This document shows positions 58,143 to 64,000 of a stretch of DNA of 64,000 bases, in pieces. Numbering within the stretch: the first letter of the stretch is position 1; each line of letters begins with the position of its first letter. A program made the translations under genes and the position numbers. Below the pieces are notes generated by a model, which was not told where the DNA came from, made no database searches, and saw only the letters and a program-made list of their open reading frames with translations. Source of the DNA: Lepus europaeus (lineage: Eukaryota > Chordata > Mammalia > Lagomorpha > Leporidae); contig NC_084843.1 in NCBI RefSeq assembly GCF_033115175.1, positions 59,436,474-59,500,473 of the forward strand, in the 5' to 3' direction.

Positions 58143-59814
58143 TATTAATGCTTACTACCTGTAAAAATAGCAAAGTAGTAAACATTAGCTTTCTAATGCC
58201 AAACAGCTCTGGAGAAGCTAATTTTTATTCCCTGGTTCTGATACACACTTATAGAGCCATGTTTCTAGGTATAAGGTGAAATAAAGATAAATGAACCTCG
58301 TTCCCTCTCAAGACAAGAATTTTACACTTCGGAGGGAAGCCACTAGAAACATCATTCATTGTCTGCATACACTCTTGGCTTCCTAAGTTAATAATCTACA
58401 CTGAGAGTTGAAGATATCATTTCCTTCACTATATGACGCACTCCTCCAAGCAACTGCCCATCCACATTCCTGAGACACACCACTGCTGGCTACAGTTAGC
58501 AACAGCTTTAGGGAACCCGTCTGCTCAAGAATCTGGACCAAAGGGCCACACAGATGCACTAAGCGGAAAACCAAAATGAAAATAACCTGAACAAAAGCAT
58601 ATTAACCTATCCTTGTGAACAGCTACAGAACAGTCACCCAAAATCCTATTGGCTGGCACCATCTGCCCTGCTCCATTTACCAGCATTCTCTCTTCTTAAA
58701 CAATATTTGTCTAACCTCCTTTGCAGATACATGTCTCGGTTTACAAAAAGAAAGACAACACTATTTTACAGAACCACAAAGGGACAAGAAGAGAACCCTT
58801 TCATACTACAAATAATCAAGCTTGAATCATTTTACAAATCCTCCAAGTCTTAAAATAAGAAGCTGTTCGTGATACAGCAGGAAGTTCCTAAGCAAGGACC
58901 TATCTTAACGTGTCCTGATACTAACACCACTCTTCCTACTGTTTCCTACAGGCCTAAACAAAATAAACAGTGACTCACGCTACTAAAAAGTCTTCATACA
59001 CTGGCAATAAGCAAGAAGACTGCTGTATGAAATGAAGGGAAGGATCTAGGGTGGTTCCTGAGGTTTCTCAGAGTCAGCATTTCCTGGTCACATTCAATTT
59101 TTGCCTCAATATCTCAGATTCAGTACAGAAAAAAAATCTGCACTTTCACTCCTCTCCATCAGCAAGAGCATCTAAACATAAGACTTTACATATGACCAAC
59201 TGCAACCCAACAAAACTTTCACAAACAGTAACCAGTAAAAGAGCTAACCACAAAAGCCCACTTACATTCTTCAAAGAATACTAGACAAAAAAAAAGCTGA
59301 AATATGGAGAAGGTATATGTTTTTCATTTCCATCCAATTTCTGGGTTTTACCAGGCCAAATAAAACTTGGGAGTTTGGGTAGAGGTAGAGATAGAGGAAA
59401 GGTAGGGTTTTGTGTTTGTTTTTGGTTTTGGTTTCTTTTTGGCCCTTTCAGAAACACTGCAATATATTTTGGCAGAAAGATCACATTTTACATGTTAAAT
59501 TACAGTTCTGTCTGGAAACTTTAAGAAGTCCAATAACTTAGGGGCACTTACAAGGCTCCTATGCCTAAGTTCCCACTTATTGCAGGAAAGTAAAAGAACA
59601 ACTTGCCTTTCCTCTACAATGCCCCCAAACCAAACATCCTGCCTGGTCTGCTTAGCCTATTGCTTGGGGAGACACAGCTCACCTTTAGACAGTACCCCTC
59701 ATTCGGTTACCCCCACTCTGATCACTCCTGTACAAGCGAACACGTTTATTTTCATTTGTCCTACACTGGTTTGTAGTCCACACTTCACAGTATCACTGTA
59801 AATTGTAACACATC

Positions 59815-60075
59815 AAGGGCACACATCTGGACACCACCTGGAATGCCTGCATCCCACATCAGAGTGCCTGGGTTCCAGACCTCGCTCCACTTCCAATTCC
59901 AGCTTCCTGCTAATGCCCGCCCTGGGAGGCAGCCGGCAATGGCCCAAGTACTTGGGTCCCTGCCACCTGCATGGAAGATCTGGATTACATTCCCCAGCCA
60001 TTGCATGCATTTGGGGAGTGAACCAACAGGGTCTCAATACCTTTCAAATAAACAACAACAGATAAACTTTAATTT
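59815..60075 (+). repeat. CSINE, 5' degraded
   Basis: Recognisable from TGCCTGCATCCCACATCAGA to CAAATAAACAACAAC. Confidence 0.8.
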
Positions 60076-60261
60076 AGAAATACTCCAAATTTAGACGAAT
60101 TTTGCAAAGGGGACAAAGACCCCATACTTTAAGGATTTTTTCATGGTAACTGAACTACTTATATTTTCTAATTTGTTTTCCCTTGATATTCCTGCTTTCC
60201 AAGCCCTATGAGATTATCCCTCCCAAATTACTGATAGAGAGTGCTTCAAGATACTCTTCAG

Positions 60262-60270
<9 letters not shown>

Positions 60271-60293
<23 letters not shown>
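60271..60293. repeat. A homopolymer
   Basis: A run of about 23 A not attached to a visible SINE body. Confidence 0.8.
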
Positions 60294-60356
60294 GACCCCT
60301 AACAACAGACACAAAGTGTTGGGCTGTACTGCTACCAAAGTTAAGAAAATGGCCTT

Positions 60357-60667
60357 GGGGCCAGCATTTGGCGTAACAGGTTAAGCTCCACCTGCAGTGC
60401 AAGCATCCCATACGAGCACTGGTTCAAGTCCTGGCTGTTCCACTTCTGATACAGCTCCCTGCTAAAGCACCTGGGAAAAGCAGTGGAGGATGGCCCAAGT
60501 CCTTTGACCCCTGCCACCCACATGGAGACCTGGATGAAGCTCCTGGCTCCTGGCTTCAGCCTGGCCCAGACCATTGCAGCCATTTGGTGAGTGAGCCAGT
60601 GGATGGAAAATCTTTCTCTCCGTCTCTCTAACTCTGGCTTTCAAATAAACAAAATAAATCAAAAGAA
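60357..60667 (+). repeat. CSINE with target duplication
   Basis: AAGAAAATGGCCTT at 60343-60356 and 60668-60681 is a perfect 14-bp target duplication. Confidence 0.92.
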
Positions 60668-60707
60668 AAGAAAATGGCCTTGTTGGCTCCTCCATCCTTG
60701 CAATCTT

Positions 60708-61014
60708 TTTTCTTTCTTTTTTTTTTTTTTAAAGGTTAATCTATTTATTTGAAAAGCAGAGTTACAGAGCGGCAGAGAGAGAGACAGAGAGGTCTTACAG
60801 CCACTGGTTCACTCCCGAAATGGCTGCAATGGCTGGAGCTGGGCTAACCTGAAGCCAGAAGCTTCTTCCAAGTCTCCCACATGGATGCAGGGGCATAAGC
60901 ACTTGGGCCATCTTCCACCGCTTTCCCAGGCCTAGCAGGCAGATGGATCGGAATTGGAACAGCCAGGTCTCAGACCAGCGCCCATGTGGGATACAGGCAC
61001 TGCAGGCGGCAGCT
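60708..61014 (-). repeat. CSINE with target duplication
   Basis: CATCCTTGCAATCTT at 60693-60707 and 61015-61029 is a perfect 15-bp target duplication around this reverse copy. Confidence 0.93.
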
Positions 61015-61959
61015 CATCCTTGCAATCTTAGTGTGTACTAACTCCAGCAGTTTTACAGCTTACACCACACATGCACATCTCATTCATCCTCACGCCAACC
61101 CCACCATGCAGGCTCCACAGGCTTCACTGAACAAGATAAAGAACTGACATCTAGGGTAACTGACTTGTCCAGCCCTGCTCCACTGAAAAAGTAACAGTTC
61201 CAAGACTTAAACCTTCAGCTTTTAACACCAAAGCTAAAACTCTTCCTATTAACTTCACATAAAATTCAAATATAAATCGCAAGTTAAAAGTGTACCTCCT
61301 CAACCTCCCAACCTCACAGAGGGTAACCTTTGGAAGTGATCTAACTTAGAATTCATGACACCGTTTAGGCGATATTTTAACTACTGATATTCTATTTATT
61401 TTTGTATTGTTGATCCACTCCACCACCGTATGGCAAGTCAGAGTACTCCAAAATTAAAGGACTTTAAATTGCCAACGGAAACACTGCTAGTGTACCTAAA
61501 ATGAAAACTCCCAAATTTCAGGACAGAGTCAAACACAAAGAAAGGCGGAGCACCAAACTCTCCATTAGCCAATAAGAAATTTACAAACTGGGAGCCACTT
61601 TAACGCAGAGTTCCCGACATCTGGAGGTAGTGGGCAGCTGGCTTTCAGCTAAGGAATTCTGCTGAGCTGCGGGGCAGATGTTAAAGGTCAGCTTCCTGCC
61701 CCCCCTCCCCCCCAAGCGCCCGATCTCGACCTAAGCAGATGCAGTTGGATAAAGCGCACGAAGAGAATACGGATGGGGACAACTGGGCGTCGACCCTCAG
61801 ACGTGCGCTAGAACCGGGACGAAAACACCAACCTACGCCAACGCACATGAGGGCATTCTGCCACGCAAGGAAGAGAGTGGGGGGCGGGGGACAAGGAGGA
61901 GGAAGGAGAAAACTCGGGGTTCGACACGGAACATCAGATGGCAACAGGGCGCTGCGTGG

Positions 61960-62062
61960 GGAGGAGCCCCGGACTAGCAGCCTGCAGACCTGGTTCCAGC
62001 GCCCACTCTCGCTGGCTGCGGGGCCTTGGCGAGCCTCCGGTCCCGAGTCTGTCAAACAAGGG
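61960..62062 (+). repeat. MIR-like fragment inside CpG island
   Basis: GACCTGGTTCCAGCGCCCAC, GGCTGCGGGGCCTTGGCGAG and GTCTGTCAAACAAGGG follow the MIR core in order, with many CpG changes. Confidence 0.45.
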
Positions 62063-62435
62063 TACTCGTCCAGGGCTCTGCCCGCCTCCCCGAGGGACTG
62101 AGGCTCATCCGAGGAAGCGGACACGACGCCGCTGCGTAAACCCGAACGCACGGTACGGACAGGCAGAGAGAGACACACAGAGAGAGGTCTAGCAGCGGCA
62201 AGACCCCGAGAGGAATACGGATGGGCCCCATGCCCGCGACGTCCGCAGGGGACGGGGCAGACCCGGCCGAATCGGCCCGTCCCCGCCCAGAACCAGCCCG
62301 TGGCCCCACAGAACCGCCTGCGTGTCACTTCCCCCCCCCAGCCCGGCCAGCGCCAGCCTCCACCAGGATCCTCCCCAGCAGCCGCCCCAGCTCCGCGGGT
62401 CGCGCTCCCTCCCGCGCCGAGGCCCCCGCACTCAC

Positions 62436-62530
62436 GGCCCGAGGGGCTCCTCCGGCGGCGGCGGGCGGCTCGGACCCTCCCTCAGAGCACACAGGCCAGC
62501 AGCAACCCGCACGGCCAGGTACTCGCCGGA
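62436..62530 (-). other. SAR1A: SAR1A noncoding first exon (5' UTR), approximate
   Basis: A consensus donor GTGAGT reads on the minus strand at 62435-62430 in the CpG island and is the best partner for the 5' UTR acceptor at 58159. The transcription start is placed only by its nearness to the promoter elements. Confidence 0.5.
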
Positions 62531-62532
62531 TG

Positions 62533-62539
62533 TACGTCA
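62533..62539 (-). promoter_or_regulatory. SAR1A: CRE-like site of SAR1A promoter
   Basis: TACGTCA on the + strand (TGACGTA on the gene strand), an ATF/CREB-type half-site variant 49 bp from a full CRE. Confidence 0.4.
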
Positions 62540-62550
62540 CACGCCCCGGG

Positions 62551-62558
62551 ACTTCCGG
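62551..62558 (-). promoter_or_regulatory. SAR1A: ETS site of SAR1A promoter
   Basis: ACTTCCGG on the + strand is CCGGAAGT on the gene strand, the strong ETS/GABP consensus common at start sites of housekeeping genes. Confidence 0.5.
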
Positions 62559-62581
62559 GCGCGCGCTTGTCCCGCCCCTCG

Positions 62582-62589
62582 TGACGTCA
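62582..62589. promoter_or_regulatory. SAR1A: full palindromic CRE of SAR1A promoter
   Basis: TGACGTCA within GTGACGTCAC, the perfect CREB/ATF palindrome, in an unmethylated-type CpG context upstream of the candidate first exon. Confidence 0.55.
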
Positions 62590-62907
62590 CGCCGCTCCGC
62601 CCGGGGCCGCCCTGGCTGCGACTCGGGGCGCGGCGAGGCGGGCTGGTGGGCGGGCGCCGGCTGGGCCGTGCCTGCCAGCTGGACAGGGAGCGAGTACGCC
62701 GCGCGAGACGTGGCAGTGTGGCGGCTGGAAGGCGGGGCCGGAACCGAAGGGCCGCTGGGCGGCCGGGGACGCCGATCCCTGTGCGTTCCCGGACGCGCGG
62801 GGAACACAAGGGGCGATCCAGGGTTCAGTGGGTTCTGGGAAAGAGGACCCGGGGCCGCCCTGCCCCAACACCCAGCGCCTGCCCCGATAGCCTTTGTCCA
62901 GAACAGC

Positions 62908-63020
62908 TAATATTTACTGGGCGCGCTTGCTGTGCCTCGCCTCGCTTAACCCTCCTTTCAGCCGTTTAAGCCGGTCCTCTCGTTCCCATTGTTCAAGTGA
63001 GGGAGTCGGAGTTGGGACAC
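62908..63020 (-). repeat. MIR-like fragment
   Basis: AATATTTACTGGGCGCGCTT and CCATTGTTCAAGTGAGGGAG match reverse MIR, at the outer edge of the SAR1A island. Confidence 0.5.
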
Positions 63021-63064
63021 GACCGGCGGGGCCGCTTGGCGTCCCCAGCGCGCCGGGCTGCGCC

Positions 63065-63150
63065 TGTGTTTTCCCACCTTATTCTGAGGACAGCCCTGTG
63101 AGACTGGTGTAGTGGTGACTCGCATTTTACACATAGCAAACAGTCGAATG
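63065..63150 (-). repeat. MIR-like fragment
   Basis: TCTGAGGACAGCCCTGTGAG and GCATTTTACACATAGCAAAC repeat the same reverse MIR section. Confidence 0.45.
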
Positions 63151-63154
63151 GAAC

Positions 63155-63470
63155 GGTTTTTTGGATGGGAATTCTCAATGCCATGAAGGTCTCAATCCTC
63201 CATAAGTAGAACCATACGCTTGATATAATCCCAATAAAAGCACTGGTAGGATTAACAGGTTGTGTGTGTGTGTGTGTTTTAAACTACCCTGTTTGTTCCT
63301 GAAATTCATAGGGAAAAATAAATAATACTATCAGGAAACAACAGGCTCTGAAAAAAGGACAAAGACAGGAGCCAGCACCATCAGATAGAGCGACTGTGAC
63401 GATCCCCAGTCATTAAAACTGGTGCATAGGGAGCTGCACAAGCCAACGGGCCAGAACGTTGTACGGACAC
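63155..63470 (+). mobile_element. old L1 ORF2 fragment
   Basis: ATATAATCCCAATAAAAGC, TTCCTGAAATTCATAGGGAA and CCAGTCATTAAAACTGGTGC follow the 3' end of L1 ORF2 in order. It holds many changes and is not functional. A TG repeat (63261-63277) interrupts it. Confidence 0.5.
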
Positions 63471-63844
63471 AGCCCAGCCCACGCAGAAATAAAGGCGAAA
63501 GTGCTGCTGGCACACCGGCAGTGCCCAGAGGGCCGAGGGGGCAAGGCGCCGCCTTCCTCCCTCCTCTCACGCCTGTGGTCGGAAGCGTTGAGTCTGAATC
63601 CTGGCCAGGCACAGAGAGGGGTCAGGCCATGTCCTGAGGTTTCTCACAGCTTTGAATAAACCCAGGGGGCTGTGTTCACGGGACCTGGAACCCCAACACG
63701 TGTGCACCTGGGAGCACAGGGCTGTCCCAGTGCAAGGTAACACTCTCTGAGTGGCTGCCTCTGGCGGGAGTCAGGCTGCAAGAGGTGGAAAAACTCAAAG
63801 GCGGCTGGAGGGACCAGGGCGGAGGGGGAGTGCACAGATACCAT

Positions 63845-63940
63845 TTACCAACTGGACAGCCTGGGGCAAGTACACAAGTGCCCCAGGCCCCAGGGCACCC
63901 ATCTGTAGAACAGGTGCAACAGGATTTTTGTGTGTAAAGC
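63845..63940 (+). repeat. MIR-like fragment
   Basis: GCCTGGGGCAAGTACACAAG and CCATCTGTAGAACAGGTGC match the MIR core. Confidence 0.45.
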
Positions 63941-63956
63941 AATTCTTCCAGAGGTT

Positions 63957-64000
63957 TTTTTTTTTTTTTTTTTTTTAATCTTTCTATTATGTTTTTTTAA
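63957..64000 (-). repeat. possible CSINE tail at window end
   Basis: A T tract followed by AATCTTTCTATTATG could be the tail of a reverse retroposon running out of the window. The body is not visible. Confidence 0.3.

Larger units (their letters stand above)
58159..62435 (-). other. SAR1A: SAR1A intron 1
   Basis: A 4.3 kb intron between the inferred noncoding exon and the ATG exon. The 58.2-59.8 kb part is A/T-rich unique sequence in which I see nothing. SINEs lie at 59.8, 60.36 and 60.7 kb. Confidence 0.5.
61900..63060. promoter_or_regulatory. SAR1A: CpG island promoter of SAR1A
   Basis: GC-rich, CpG-dense and without a TATA box. It includes the candidate first exon plus CRE, ETS and GC-box (CCCGCCCC) motifs. 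Confidence 0.7.

Overview
The window is lagomorph nuclear DNA, almost certainly European rabbit (Oryctolagus cuniculus). About 45 copies or pieces of the tRNA-derived C-repeat SINE (CSINE), which is specific to lagomorphs, are scattered over both strands, and there is a piece of a rabbit-type L1 3' UTR. Genes are split into short exons with GT-AG introns and start in CpG-rich promoters. The gene order MACROH2A2 > < AIFM2 < TYSND1 < SAR1A is the order I know from human chromosome 10q22. Product names rest on recalled human protein families, because no database search was possible.

Layout. 1-16.1 kb: the 3' part of MACROH2A2 (+ strand), whose last six coding exons (279 residues plus stop) encode the end of the H2A fold, the basic linker and the whole macro domain. 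16.1-30.4 kb: complete AIFM2/FSP1 (- strand), eight coding exons giving 373 residues, with a probable noncoding first exon in a CpG island. 31-37 kb: an intergenic stretch with repeats only. 37.1-44.4 kb: complete TYSND1 (- strand), four exons giving 564 residues, with the long first exon inside a very GC-rich island. 44.7-46.6 kb: a short intergenic stretch with one young SINE. 46.6-62.5 kb: complete SAR1A (- strand), six coding exons giving 198 residues, a long SINE-free 3' UTR and a probable noncoding first exon in a CpG island. 62.5-64 kb: upstream sequence with old MIR and L1 pieces.

All 24 coding exons were joined by hand. Every intron has GT-AG ends, every splice phase fits, and the AIFM2 and SAR1A lengths equal the human lengths I recall. 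The four genes do not form a pathway: one is a chromatin component, one a ferroptosis-suppressing oxidoreductase, one a peroxisomal processing protease, and one the COPII coat GTPase. They are a conserved neighbourhood, not an operon-like system.

I found no previously undescribed gene or system. The most useful observations are the interlocked poly(A) signals of MACROH2A2 and AIFM2, a perfect antioxidant response element at the AIFM2 promoter, CRE/ETS and CCAAT clusters at the SAR1A and TYSND1 promoters, a SAR1A poly(A) signal just after the stop codon, and several retroposon insertions with readable target duplications, including an L1 inside a SINE.
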